Assembly (NCBI RefSeq): GCF_002844395.1 | Contig: NZ_CP025197.1 | Location: 434,001-498,000, forward strand | Direction of reading: 5' to 3' | Origin: Acetivibrio saccincola | GTDB taxonomy: Bacteria; Bacillota; Clostridia; Acetivibrionales; Acetivibrionaceae | DNA length: 64,000 bases | Shown here: positions 34,290-44,809 of the stretch, piece by piece | How positions within the stretch are numbered: position 1 is the stretch's first letter | How the letters are laid out: each line of letters starts with the position of its first letter | Position numbers and translations under genes: made by a program | The notes under the pieces: generated by a model | Seen by the model: only the letters and a program-made list of their open reading frames with translations | Database searches by the model: none | Told to the model about the DNA's origin: nothing

Positions 34290-35561
34290 ATGGACAGGCG
34301 GAGGAATATTTTAAAAAATACATTTAAGTTTGCAGCTTCATTTATTGTTATAAATATTTTATTTTTATTTGTTGTAGTGGCGTTTGTGCTGTATTCTACT
34401 GCAGGAAAAAATATAAATTCCCTTGTTCCAATATCAAGGAAGGTAAATCCAGATGATTTAGACTGGGAAGCTATTAATGAAATTGGAGGCTGGGGCATTG
34501 TTGTAGATAATGAAGGAAATGTTGTAAAATCCTATTATCAAGAGGATGATAAAAAGAATTATACTTATATAGAACTTGTGGATTTATGTTGATATAAGGC
34601 ATAATGATAAAACCGCCTTTTCGTACGGTACCGTGGACGGTAATAAGCTTATTATAATATATCCCTCTTTGGTTTTTCAAAAGTACCCACCTTAAACATA
34701 GCAGCCGTGGGAAACGGATTTCCTTATTCAGAGGTACTTTTTATACTGGGAGGGGCTGTGTACATTTTTTTGATATATTTAATAATAAAAAGGCTTACCA
34801 GGAGATTAAAGCTTGAGTTTAATTTAATAAAGGCGGAAGAAAACAAAAGACAAAGTATGTTTTTAAGAGGGCTTGCCCATGATGTAAAAACTCCATTGTC
34901 AACAATTATTACTTATTCTAAAGCTTTAGAAGACGGGATTGTAAAGGAAAATGAAGTTGGGGATTATTATAAAGTTATTTATAGTAACGGGATAATTTTG
35001 AAAGAAAGGGTTGAAAATATGCTAAGCCTTACAACCTTAGGGGATGAAGGCATATTTTCAATTGAAGAAGGGGATGTACTGGAAGAAGTAAGGCGTTTTA
35101 TAGGAGAAAATTATTCATGGTTTGTAAAAAATGATGCTTCTATAAATGTAGAAATAAGTGATGATGCTAAGTTTATCACCAAATATGACAAAAAGCTTTT
35201 TGCACGGGTACTGGAAAACTTACTTCAAAACAGAGTTTATCACAATAATAAACCTGTTAATATATTTGTTGAATGGGATAATAAAGACAAAATGCTTATT
35301 ATATATGATGACGGTGTAGGGGTTCCGGAAAAAATCAGGGATTATATGTGGGACCCTATGGTAACAGGGGAAGAGAGCAGGACTGGAGAAAAACTGCGGG
35401 GTATCGGCCTTGCCAATGTAAAAAGGATTGTGGAACTTCATGGATGGGATATAGAATATGACGGTAAGTTTAAAATAAAGATAAAAAATGATATAAAGAT
35501 AAAGAGACAAAAAAATAAAATAATAAAAAATAAAAAACGTAATAATAAAAAAACAACGTAA
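34290..35561 (+). pseudogene. sensor histidine kinase, two frameshifts
   Basis: Starts one base after the regulator stop. The first frame to 34592 has a membrane segment (FIVINILFLFVVVAFVLY) and a short external region (WGIVVDNEGNVVKSYY). A second piece (about 34590-34690) and the frame from 34707 continue with a second membrane segment, then RGLAHDVKTPLSTIITYSKA (phospho-histidine), ENLLQNRVYHNN, YDDGVGVPEKI and LRGIGLANVKRIVELHG. At least two indels, near 34585 and 34690, break it. The kinase half has no good start. The C-terminal tail is a lysine/isoleucine simple repeat. Confidence 0.8.
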
Positions 35562-35607
35562 GAAGCAGTGTAAGACAAACATATTATTTTGACGGGGTGG
35601 TGTCTTT

Positions 35608-36720
35608 ATGGATTTTAGTATGGAATTTAAATACAGTATGCCAACGCAAATATATTTTGGCAAAGATGTAATTTTAAAAAACAAAGAAGTATTTGGCAAA
35701 ATAGGCAGCAGGGCTTTAATTGTTACAGGAAGGCGCTCTGCAAAAGAGAACGGTTCATATGATGATGTGGTAAAAGCCCTTTTAGAAACCGGAGTAGAGT
35801 ATGTTCTTTTTGATGAGGTGGAGGAGAATCCTTCTTTAGAAACCATAGAAAAAGGAAGCAATATAGGAAAGGATTACAATGTTGACTTTGTAATTGGAAT
35901 TGGGGGCGGTTCACCTATGGATGCTGCAAAAGCCATGGCTGTATTTATAAAAAACCCCCAAATCAATAAAAATAATATATTTGGCAGCGGGAAGCTTAAC
36001 AGCATCCCCGTGGTGGCTGTGCCGACAACTGCAGGGACAGGCTCGGAAGTCACCCAATACAGCATAGTGACTTCTCATCAGGAAAAGACAAAGAAAAACT
36101 TAGGACAAAGCATATTTCCAAAAGTCGCTTTTATAGATTGTAAATATACATACAACCTGCCCTATGATATCACTGTAAATACTGCTATTGATGCCTTTAC
36201 CCATTTAGTTGAAGGTTATCTGAACACAAACAGCACTTATATGTCAGATATCTATGGTGAAAAGGGTTTTGAGCTGTTTGGATACTGTTTTAAAAAATTA
36301 GTAGATAAGGATTTAGACCCGGAGTTTAGAAACAAAGTTATGATGGCATCAACTTTAGCCGGGGTACAAATTGCACAAACCGGTACATCCCTGCCTCATG
36401 GAATGGGATATCCCCTCACTTATTTTAAAGGGCTTCCCCACGGACTTGCCAATGGTGTTTTGACAGTGGAGTACTTAAAATCCTTTAAGAACAAGACAAA
36501 GATAGAAAGAATGTTAAGGTTTTTAGGTGTTGGCAGTTTAGAAGAATTAGAAGACATTCTCAAAAGATTAATAGATGTAAAAATAGACATAACGGAAGAG
36601 GAAATTTATGAATATTCAAAAAAATTAATGCTCAATAAAAAGAAATTGAAGAATCACCCGCAGGAAGTAGAACTTGAGGTTCTTGTAAACATTTACAGCA
36701 ATAGTCTTTTGAAAAAATAA
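35608..36720 (+). CDS. iron-containing alcohol dehydrogenase
   Basis: 370 residues, group III Fe-ADH. It has FGKIGSRALIVTGRRSAK, the nucleotide-binding GIGGGSPMDAAKAMA, VPTTAGTGSEVTQ, and the metal ligands in FIDCKYTYNLPYDITVNTAIDAFTHLVEG (read in parts), HGMGYPLTYFKGLPHGLANG. It probably interconverts an alcohol and aldehyde, such as ethanol or butanol, with NAD(P)H. Substrate cannot be told. Start behind GGGGTGGTG. It is 8 bases from the converging AAA gene's stop. Confidence 0.88.
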   Translation: MDFSMEFKYSMPTQIYFGKDVILKNKEVFGKIGSRALIVTGRRSAKENGSYDDVVKALLETGVEYVLFDEVEENPSLETIEKGSNIGKDYNVDFVIGIGGGSPMDAAKAMAVFIKNPQINKNNIFGSGKLNSIPVVAVPTTAGTGSEVTQYSIVTSHQEKTKKNLGQSIFPKVAFIDCKYTYNLPYDITVNTAIDAFTHLVEGYLNTNSTYMSDIYGEKGFELFGYCFKKLVDKDLDPEFRNKVMMASTLAGVQIAQTGTSLPHGMGYPLTYFKGLPHGLANGVLTVEYLKSFKNKTKIERMLRFLGVGSLEELEDILKRLIDVKIDITEEEIYEYSKKLMLNKKKLKNHPQEVELEVLVNIYSNSLLKK

Positions 36721-36727
36721 TACGTTT

Positions 36728-37918
36728 TTATTGCCTGCGGATATAGCCGGAACGGTGTGCAGGTGCAACATTGCATATCCTCCTTACGGCTTCCTGCAGG
36801 TGATTTTTTGTTATTTCTTCCTGTCCTTGTCCGGCAGCAATTACTGCGGCTTCATTAAGTATTGTTTCAATTTGGGAACAGCTCAAATCCTCAAATTTAG
36901 AGGCTATCTCTTCAATTGATACATCTTGTGAAAATTTTTTGTCTTTAGAATGTATTTTTATCAGTTCAATTCTGGTTTTATAATCAGGGTAAGGAACGGT
37001 GTATTTTTTATCAAATCTTCCTGCACGCACCAAAGCTTCGTCAAGAGCCTGATAGTTATTAGTTGCAGCAATAACCATAACACCTTCCTCACGGGTAAAT
37101 CCGTCCATCTCATTTAGCATTGCGGCAATAATTCTGTTGTTTTCTTTGTCGATTCCAGTTCCGGAAAAATAACGCTTTTCTCCTATTCCGTCAAATTCAT
37201 CTATAAATATTATGCAGGGTTTGTTGGCTCGGGCTTTTCTAAAGAGGGCTTTGATTTTGGCAGGTCCTATGGACATAATTGCACTTTGAAAATCCGTAGC
37301 CTTGGTTGCAATGAAATTAACTTTGGCCTCCCCTGCTAATGCCCTTGCAAACAAAGTTTTTCCGTTTCCGGGGTCTCCTTCAAGTAAAATACCGTTTATG
37401 GGGCGTATACCCTTTGCCGCATACTTATGTGGGTTTTTTAATATGTTCACAGCCTGAAGCATATCTCTTTTTAAATCTTCCATGCCTGCCACATCTGAAA
37501 ATTTGGTATTGTTATTGCGGATAACTTTAAATGTGTTTTTTCTAAAATCAAAAAGTTTATATAAGCCAAATATTATAATCCCAAAAAAGATGACATAAAA
37601 AATCATGTCTACAACTGTATATAAAATTGTATCCACATCTTCTTCTGAGGTAACTTTAACCCCGTTTAGGAGTAAAAACTCTTTAAAAGAATCTAATTCC
37701 GGATTGTCAGTATGATATTCTGTTTCCTCACAGTCTAAGCAGAATTTTACTTTATCACTTGCAATTTTGGCAGAAATCACATTGCCCTTTTCCACATGGT
37801 TGTAGAATTCAGGGTAGGGCATATATTGGGAGTTATCCTTTTCAAAATAAAAAGATATGCCGATGACCGCTGCAAGTATAACCATAGAAATAATCAGTAT
37901 ATTTTTTTTGTTTTTCAT
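36728..37918 (-). CDS. FtsH-like AAA ATPase without protease domain
   Basis: 396 residues. N-terminal membrane segment (ILIISMVILAAVIGISFYF), a small external FtsH_ext-like part (YPEFYNHVEKGNVISAKI), a second membrane segment (MIFYVIFFGIIIFGLYKLF), then an AAA module: DVAGMEDLKRDML, Walker A LLEGDPGNGKTLFARA near residue 187, IIFIDEFDGIG, and second-region arginines ALVRAGRFDKK. It ends after the lid domain at YIRRQ. FtsH proteins of 600 or more residues carry an M41 HEXXH protease next; here none follows, and nothing of it lies downstream. Likely a membrane-bound unfoldase or dislocase. Confidence 0.85.
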   Translation of the reverse strand: MKNKKNILIISMVILAAVIGISFYFEKDNSQYMPYPEFYNHVEKGNVISAKIASDKVKFCLDCEETEYHTDNPELDSFKEFLLLNGVKVTSEEDVDTILYTVVDMIFYVIFFGIIIFGLYKLFDFRKNTFKVIRNNNTKFSDVAGMEDLKRDMLQAVNILKNPHKYAAKGIRPINGILLEGDPGNGKTLFARALAGEAKVNFIATKATDFQSAIMSIGPAKIKALFRKARANKPCIIFIDEFDGIGEKRYFSGTGIDKENNRIIAAMLNEMDGFTREEGVMVIAATNNYQALDEALVRAGRFDKKYTVPYPDYKTRIELIKIHSKDKKFSQDVSIEEIASKFEDLSCSQIETILNEAAVIAAGQGQEEITKNHLQEAVRRICNVAPAHRSGYIRRQ

Positions 37919-38116
37919 TTTGTTTCCCCTTTGTTTAAAATATATTCAAATTAAAAATTTATTTAAATTCAATTATAGCAAAAGCATTTATATTATTCAA
38001 AATTTTTGCTATAATACAATTTATAAATTTTATTCCAATATAAATATTTATTAACATCAACTTTAATACAAAAAAGCATAGGCATGATATAAGGAATTGC
38101 AGGGGGAGGATTATAT

Positions 38117-39025
38117 TTGAATAAAGTTATTGAAGTACAGGGGTTAAAAAAACGCTATGGTGAAATTTATGCGGTTAAAGGAATTGATTTTTATGCTGAG
38201 AAAGGAAATTATTTGCATTTCTAGAACCAAACGGTGCGGGAAAACCACCACCATTAACATGATTACAACAATGCTTCCAATGGATGAGGGCTTAATTCAA
38301 GTAAAAGGTTTTAAAGTAGGTGTTGATGATATTTCAATTAAAAAATGCATAGGCATTGTTTTTCAAGACAATTATCTGGATGAACTTTTGACGGTAAAGG
38401 AAAACTTGATGACAAGGGAAAGTTTATATGGAGGTACGAAGGCAGAAATAAAAGAGCGGGTGGAAAAGGCAATGGATGCGGTGAAAATTACTGATTTGGC
38501 AAACCGCTCGTATAGCAAACTGTCAGGCGGGCAACGCCGGCGCACTGCTATTGCACGGGCACTTGTTCACCGGCCTGACATTTTATTTCTGGATGAACCA
38601 ACAACCGGTCTTGATCCTCAAACGCGTGAAAATGTCTGGGAAACAATTCAGCACTTGCAAAAAAGTATGGGCATGACTGTATTTTTAACGACGCATTACA
38701 TGGAAGAAGCAGCGCTGGCTGATTATGTGGTAGTTATAGACGATGGGATGATTGTTGCAAAAGGTACACCTGCAGAACTTAAAAGCCGGTATGCAACGGA
38801 TACCCTGCGTTTTGTTCCAAAAGACAGAAAAAAGGCAAAGGAAGTTTTGGAAAGTGAAAAGTCAAGTACCGGGAGGAAAACGGGGAAATTGTTGTCAATC
38901 TGGAAGAAACCGTTGACAGTTTACCTCTTCTTAATAAATTAAGTGGTAATCTTATGAATTTCCAGGTCTTAAACGGAACTATGGACGAAGTTTTTATTCA
39001 AATAACGGGAAAGGAGATGGGATAA
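38117..39025 (+). pseudogene. ABC transporter ATPase, three frameshifts
   Basis: TTG start behind GGGGGAGGA. MNKVIEVQGLKKRYGEIYAV is frame one, FAFLEPNGAGK frame two (shift near 38205), and TTTINMITTMLPMDEGLIQV onward frame three (shift at 38242, where GGAAAACC lacks one A). Signature KLSGGQRRRTAIARAL and Walker B ILFLDEPTTGLD are intact in the main frame. Near 38865 the frame changes again to REENGEIVVNLEETVDSLPL and VFIQITGKEMG. Once a DrrA/daunorubicin-type resistance ATPase of about 300 residues. Unless these are sequencing errors, no functional ATPase is made here. Confidence 0.85.
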
Positions 39026-39877
39026 ATGCTAAAAGCCATGGTGATACGCAATCTCAAGCTCTATTTCCGGGACAAAGCCGCTGTTTTCTTTTCTCTCCTT
39101 GGTGTTTTAATTATTATTTTGCTGTATGTATTGTTTCTTGGGAAAATGATTGCCCAAACTGCAGAAGGTTTCTCTGATGCGGTTGCCAGGTTTTTCACAG
39201 ATTCCTGGGTAATGGCCGGCGTTATTGCCTCAGCCACCATGACTACTTGTCTTGGAGGCTTTGGGATTATGGTTGAGGATAAGGCAAAAAATATTTCTAA
39301 AGACTTTGAGAGTTCACCCATACCACGCTCAAAGCTGGTTCTTGCCTACATTATTTCATCGGTTGTTATCGGACTTATTATGTCTGTATTTACTTTTTTA
39401 CTTGGAGAGCTATATATTGTTATGCTTGGTGGGGAATTTCTTTCACTGCATGGGCTGCTTAAAGCTTTGGGTATAATTGTCTTGTCAGTGGGAGCATCCA
39501 GTGCAATTGTTTTCCTGCTTGTGACATTCATCAAAAGCATGAATGCATTTAGCAATTTGTCAATATTAATTGGAACTTTAATTGGATTTTTAACCGGCGT
39601 TTATGTTCCCATTGGCAACTTGCCTGTGTTCATTCAAAATGTAATAAAGATTTTTCCCATTTCCCACGGTGCTGCAGCTCTTCGTCAGGTAATGGTGCAG
39701 GAAGCAATTTCTCTTGAACATATTCCGGCGGATATCAAGGCATTTATGGGAATTGAATTTGAAGTGGGCGGCAATATCATGCCGTTTTGGCTTTACCTGG
39801 CAATATTGTTTGGAACATTGGTTGTTTTTTACTTTCTTTCGGTTTTAGTTGTTTCAAAATGTAAGGTGAGGTCTTGA
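39026..39877 (+). CDS. ABC-2 type permease (drug-export type)
   Basis: 283 residues, intact, with six membrane segments (AVFFSLLGVLIIILLYVLFL, VIASATMTTCLGGFGIM, VLAYIISSVVIGLIMSVFTF, LGIIVLSVGASSAIVFLLV, FSNLSILIGTLIGFLTGVYV, LYLAILFGTLVVFYFLSVLV). LPVFIQNVIKIFPISHGAAA is typical of DrrB-like permeases. It starts one base after the ATPase frame ends, behind GGAGATGGG. Its own ATPase is broken, so activity would need another ATPase. Confidence 0.8.
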   Translation: MLKAMVIRNLKLYFRDKAAVFFSLLGVLIIILLYVLFLGKMIAQTAEGFSDAVARFFTDSWVMAGVIASATMTTCLGGFGIMVEDKAKNISKDFESSPIPRSKLVLAYIISSVVIGLIMSVFTFLLGELYIVMLGGEFLSLHGLLKALGIIVLSVGASSAIVFLLVTFIKSMNAFSNLSILIGTLIGFLTGVYVPIGNLPVFIQNVIKIFPISHGAAALRQVMVQEAISLEHIPADIKAFMGIEFEVGGNIMPFWLYLAILFGTLVVFYFLSVLVVSKCKVRS

Positions 39878-39966
39878 CAATGAGGATGCATGGCATATTT
39901 TGAATAAAACAGTATTTTCATCACAAATTAACATTGCAACAAGTTTTTTGTATTGAAAGCCGGATC

Positions 39967-40002
39967 AACCCATTGCTTTTGCTGCGGCAGTGGGTTTTTT
40001 TT
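39967..40002 (+). terminator. terminator after permease gene
   Basis: AACCCATTGC pairs with GCAGTGGGTT (one mismatch in the inner part) followed by a T8 run. Confidence 0.85.
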
Positions 40003-40104
40003 AAGAATATATTCTTTTGTTTTATTAGTAATCCGTTTCTTAATTGAAAGGCTTTTTGGAGATCGTTTTTTATAGATAAGTTTTTTAGGGAAGCATATTA
40101 TCCC

Positions 40105-40440
40105 GTGCCGTTAATGAAATGCCTTTTTTGTGACGATCCGGAGTTTTCCTTACAATATTTTTTTGTTATTGAAAATAAGGAAATTCATTACCTATTAGAA
40201 TTTCATATAGAAGAGGGAATAATTAATGAAAAATTATATGTTGATAAAAAATTATTGCTTGAGAGAATGGGTTCAACGGCAAAGTCGTATATTACAGAAA
40301 AAAATACTTATACAGATTTAAAAAATGATATACTTTTTTTAAGGACCGTTTATTTTAACACAGGATTTTCAAACAACAGTATTTTGCGTAAGTGGTTTGA
40401 TTACATGAAAAATTCAATATATGTTAATCCGTTTATTTAA
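40105..40440 (+). CDS. hypothetical protein
   Basis: 111 residues from a GTG (a second start, ATG, follows four codons later). Soluble, with YFFVIENKEIHYLLEFHIEE and a C-terminal FDYMKNSIYVNPFI. Not recognised. No promoter or ribosome site of quality. Codon use is AT-rich like its neighbours, so it may be real. Confidence 0.4.
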   Translation: MPLMKCLFCDDPEFSLQYFFVIENKEIHYLLEFHIEEGIINEKLYVDKKLLLERMGSTAKSYITEKNTYTDLKNDILFLRTVYFNTGFSNNSILRKWFDYMKNSIYVNPFI

Positions 40441-40467
40441 CTTGTTGTATCCTATAACCAAAATAAT

Positions 40468-40740
40468 ATGAGTATTATTAAGTATCTTGAAGATAATGGT
40501 GTGGAAAAAATTAATCAATTTTTTGAGAATTATAATTTTGAATATACTGTGGATTATCATAAAGAGATAAAGGTGGATAATACTGAAAATGTAGTTGATG
40601 CCCGCAATGAAGGATTAATTCTTTTTAAGCGTAAGGGCATAAATGTGCCGATTCCCTATTCCATTGAATCATTGGGAAACACAAATGTTTTTTGTATCCC
40701 ATTCTACAAATTTATTGTCAACTTCAATACTAAGACCTGA
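40468..40740 (+). CDS. hypothetical protein
   Basis: 90 residues, 27 bases behind the previous frame: MSIIKYLEDNGVEKINQFFE and GLILFKRKGINVPIPYSIES. Not recognised. No good ribosome site, so it may be a fragment of a longer decayed gene. Confidence 0.35.
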   Translation: MSIIKYLEDNGVEKINQFFENYNFEYTVDYHKEIKVDNTENVVDARNEGLILFKRKGINVPIPYSIESLGNTNVFCIPFYKFIVNFNTKT

Positions 40741-40768
40741 CCAGATTTACACTGTTGAATTCAATGTT

Positions 40769-41908
40769 TTAAATAGTCCATTCACCATGGGCAATACATA
40801 CAAGGTACCACTCACCGTCATACTCTTCAAAAACCAGTCTTAGACTTGCCCAATCCGCTCCATCATGAGCTTTGGTTCCGGGAAAATAGTACTCTATAAA
40901 TTTACCTTCAGGATAAACATCCAAAATATTGACAATGGTATTTCCATATGACTGTATTTCATTGTATGCCACTTTTTCTGCATTGGCAAAATCATGGTCA
41001 TATATGAATTTATCGTAGTACTGCTTAAATGTTAATTCAATTGGATTACCTGAACCGTCATAACTTCCCCAATTATATACTTTTTCTGATTCCAACAGAC
41101 CTTTAAATTGATCCTTTGTAAACACTTTATGCTTTTCCGGATCAATGTGGGAATATGGGGAGAACAGTACACCTTTTACAGGGTGCACCATAGATGCTAA
41201 CTTTTCCATGTCCTTTTCTTTAATAGCTTTAATGGCTATTTGAGACCTGGTTTCAACTTTAACTTTTGTCTCACCCGAATTTTTTTCAATAATACTGTCA
41301 TCTCTTTTGAAGGGTTCATTAAATATAGCATGTATATATACTTCTTGCTTTTGTCCTTCAATGAGAAACTGTACTTTATCGATGCCAGGAAGTTCTGTCA
41401 TGGTATTAATTATTGAGTATAAAGTCATTAACTCTCCTGCCGAGCCTCCAGGGTGGTTATCAACAAACTCTTTGGAAAGATCCAGTGTGCAGGTACCGTT
41501 CTTGGTTGATGTGGATAAGAGCTTTGTTCCCTGGGGTATTGTTGCATGTAAATTTTCACTTTTTGGACCCTTTTGCAGTTCCTCAAATACTAATCTTTCC
41601 ATTTGTGTGTCTTTTTCTGTTTCAACTTCCCTTTTCTCAGCAACAACTTTCTCTGCATTGGAATTTGCAAAATAAAGGGTAATTGTTCTTTTTTCTAAAG
41701 GTTCTTGAGTTGCCGGTACTGTATTTTCAGGAGAAACAGTTGCATTAGGAGTTTTAAGGCCAATCCGGCCGGTTGGACTAGGTTCCTCACTGCTCCCGTT
41801 GTTGGTTGATCCTTTGATTTTATCAATATTTACCGCAAATACTATTGCCGTTGTTACTACAAGAAGTACTGCTGCAGATATCAAAACTGGTTTTATGTAT
41901 TTATTCAT
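40769..41908 (-). CDS. GerMN-domain membrane-anchored protein
   Basis: 379 residues from ATG 41908, preferred because GGAGGC lies 7 bases before it. A membrane anchor (VLISAAVLLVVTTAIVFAV) precedes a proline/threonine-rich linker. The GerMN domain lies at about residues 70-190: ITLYFANSNAEKVVAEKREV, LVFEELQKGPKSENL, LDLSKEFVDNHPGG and QFLIEGQKQE. A C-terminal domain (LASMVHPVKGVLFSPYSHID, then YYFPGTKAHDGADWASLRLV) resembles stand-alone domains of clostridial lipoproteins. GerMN proteins occur in germination and cell-surface complexes of spore-formers. Exact role unknown. Confidence 0.8.
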   Translation of the reverse strand: MNKYIKPVLISAAVLLVVTTAIVFAVNIDKIKGSTNNGSSEEPSPTGRIGLKTPNATVSPENTVPATQEPLEKRTITLYFANSNAEKVVAEKREVETEKDTQMERLVFEELQKGPKSENLHATIPQGTKLLSTSTKNGTCTLDLSKEFVDNHPGGSAGELMTLYSIINTMTELPGIDKVQFLIEGQKQEVYIHAIFNEPFKRDDSIIEKNSGETKVKVETRSQIAIKAIKEKDMEKLASMVHPVKGVLFSPYSHIDPEKHKVFTKDQFKGLLESEKVYNWGSYDGSGNPIELTFKQYYDKFIYDHDFANAEKVAYNEIQSYGNTIVNILDVYPEGKFIEYYFPGTKAHDGADWASLRLVFEEYDGEWYLVCIAHGEWTI

Positions 41909-42188
41909 ATCAATTGCCTCCATTACGTTTTTATTGATATTTTACTTTCTATACTTCCTAAATATATATAGTCTGCTTAGTTTTTTATATTATACAGATT
42001 ATTATATACCTTTGATTCGTAAATAAAAAGCCCCTATAGTGATTTTAAGTATAAATCAACAATTTTTTTGTAGCGAGGGCTATGTCTTTTTGTGTAATTT
42101 AGACGTAGTTTTTACTGTAGTTTTCTAATTAGATTGCCGATATATTAATTAGATGGCGTGTTCTTTAGAAACCAGGGAGGTAAAGATC

Positions 42189-44605
42189 GTGGATTATCCA
42201 TCAATTTTTCTAATTCTTTTTATTTCTGTATGTGTTGTTTCCACAGTTTTAGGAATATTAGTAATAATTAATAATCATAAAGCACTGGCTAACAAGATTT
42301 TTTTAGTACTGATTATGTCGGTTAATATTTGGACGGTTGGTCTAGGTTTTGCAACGGTTGCACCAGATGTTGTAACCGCTGAATTTTGGAGGCGGTTTGC
42401 GTCATTTGGCTGGGGGTCAGCATATGCAATTATTTTTCACTTTATATTAATTATCACAGATAATCATGCTTTAATTAAAAAAAGGTGGTCCCGCCTGTTG
42501 TTATATTTACCTGCAGCTTTATGTATACTGGTTTTTGGTCTTCCAACCGGTCTCAATAAAAAACCCTACAACCTTCATCTTACACAATTTGGCTGGATCA
42601 ACGTGGCTGAGAATAATTTGTGGGACTGGTTCTTCTATATTTACTATATAAGTTATACTGTTACAGGGCTGGTGCTGTTGTTGAGGTGGGGTATAAAATC
42701 ATCAGATTCTAAGATAAAGGTTCAGTCACGTTTTCTTTTTCTATCTTTTACCATTACTTTCCTTTTGGCATCAATTAGCGATGTAATGATAAGCGATATT
42801 CCTCAAATAGCTCCTATTATTTTATTAATGCCAATTGCTGTAATATACCAGGCTATTACAAAATATGGTTTTATTATATCTAAGCCTACTGAGAAAAAAA
42901 GCCGTTTTTCATTTGTAATAATGGAAGTTGTCGCATACATAGTTCTTACATTTTTGCAGATACGTTTAACGGAATTACCCAGTACTTTCAAATTAGCAAT
43001 TGTAGATGGACATACTTTGAGAGGAATAATAACCCAATTACAAATGCTTTTATCAATCTATATGGTACTTAAGGAAGATAAACCTGGATTTATAGCAGCT
43101 GTTTTGATAAACGCACTCAATTTGCTGTTTACTTTATCTTTTATAATCAGGCTCAAAACAGTTGGACCTTTGCCGGCAACAATTTCCCATTTATCAACAC
43201 TTTTTATTATAGTGCTTATAGGTATGTATAAAAAAAAACCGCTGCAAATATCAGAGAAATCAATGAACAGAGAAATATTCTTAAATTATCTGAACAAAAA
43301 TTGTATCATATGGCTTATTATGACTCATTAACGAGACTTCATAATAAAGAGTGGTTTATGGAAAAACTTGAAAGTTCAATTCAGGAAGCAAAGAAAGATG
43401 CTACTTTGTTGGGTGTAATATTTCTTGACCTGGATTCATTTAAATCCATCAATGATACAATGGGTCACTCAACCGGCGACAGTGTATTAAAGATGACGGC
43501 AGAACGGCTGTCATCCTGTTTAAGGGAAAAGGATACCATTGCCAGGTTTGGTGCTGATGAATTTCTCATATTGATTACAAATATAAAAAGGCTGGAAGAA
43601 CTTAAAAAGATTACAGATAGAATTATTGGCGTTTTTGACCAATGTATACATGTTCAGGATATTGAATATTTTATGACTGCAAGTGCCGGAGTAGCTGTAT
43701 ATCCGGTTGATGGTGAAGACCCTGAGACGCTGGTTAAGAATGCGGATATTGCCATGTATGAGGCAAAAGCAGGAGGAAAGAACCAAATTATTTATTGTTC
43801 GCCGGCTATGAAAGAAGAAGCAACAAAAAAGATGAAATTAACAAACAGCTTATACAGAGCCCTTGATAAAAATGAACTGTATTTACATTACCAGCCCCAG
43901 GTTGATGTAAAGACCCAAAAAATAATTGGCTTTGAAGCACTTTTACGCTGGAACAACGGAGAGTACGGGATGGTTTCCCCAAATATTTTTATACCTATGG
44001 CAGAGCAAACAGGTTTAATTAGACCCATTGGATTATGGGTTATAAAGACAGCATGTAAAGAGTTCAAAGAATTTAATAAAAGTGGTAATAAAAGCATTAC
44101 TCTCTCTGTAAATTTATCAATAGAGCAATTAAAAGATATTACCATTGCTGAAAAGATAAGCGAAATATTATATGCTACCAAAATGAACCCTAAAAATTTG
44201 CAGATTGAAATTACTGAATCTATTGCATTTAATGAGGATTACAATATTTTAAAGCGTTTAAAAGATATCAGAAACCTTGGGATATCGGTATCGATAGATG
44301 ATTTTGGTAAAGGATACTCATCATTAAACAGACTAAAAACATTTAGCATTGATTTGCTTAAAATAGACATGGACTTTGTACATGGAATTACTTCCCAATC
44401 ACAAAAGGACAGGGCAATTATTAAGAGTATCATACAAGTTGCCAAAAACCTTAATGTCAAGGTGCTGGCAGAGGGAGTAGAAACAGAAGAACAGTTTACA
44501 TTTCTAAGAGATAATGGATGTGATATAGTTCAAGGCTACTATTTTTATAAGCCAATGCCTGCAAGTGAAATTGAAAAATTAGACATAATGGAAGCATATC
44601 GATAA
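42189..44605 (+). pseudogene. 7TM-GGDEF-EAL protein, frame broken at A9 run
   Basis: From GTG 42189 (behind GGGAGG; an ATG at 42153 is less well placed) the first frame gives an 7TM sensor region like that of histidine-kinase N-terminal 7TM modules, plus three more membrane segments. At an A9 run (43230-43238) the frame must gain one A to continue as KTAANIREINEQRNILKLSE, then YHMAYYDSLTRLHNK. The GGDEF domain reads RFGADEF, a variant of GGDEF. The EAL domain is intact in its marks: GFEALLRW, ITESIAF, DDFGKGYSSL, KIDMDFV and EGVET. It would make or degrade cyclic di-GMP at the membrane; degradation is more likely. Whole length is about 805 residues. Confidence 0.8.
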
Positions 44606-44637
44606 TATGTTATACTAATTCTAAATCACTACCCCAA

Positions 44638-44677
44638 ATGTCAATAAAATAATAAACATTTATTATTTTATTGACAT
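44638..44677. promoter_or_regulatory. 40-bp perfect palindrome over -35 box
   Basis: Two 17-base arms (ATGTCAATAAAATAATA and its complement) around AACATT, which itself pairs partly. The right arm contains the TTGACA of the promoter for the OFA transporter gene. Either an operator or the end of the preceding gene's transcript. Confidence 0.7.
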
Positions 44678-44700
44678 GCCATAATCTCCTGTATTATATT
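44671..44700 (+). promoter_or_regulatory. promoter of OFA transporter gene
   Basis: TTGACA at 44671-44676, an 18-base spacer and TATATT at 44695-44700. Confidence 0.55.
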
Positions 44701-44809
44701 TATGGTATCCTTAATTGACGGTTAATTTAAAATTTACCCTCTAGGTATAATTGGGTTGCGTGAAAACGCAGTTCATTATATAAAAAATATTTATGGGGGA
44801 GAGAAGTAA

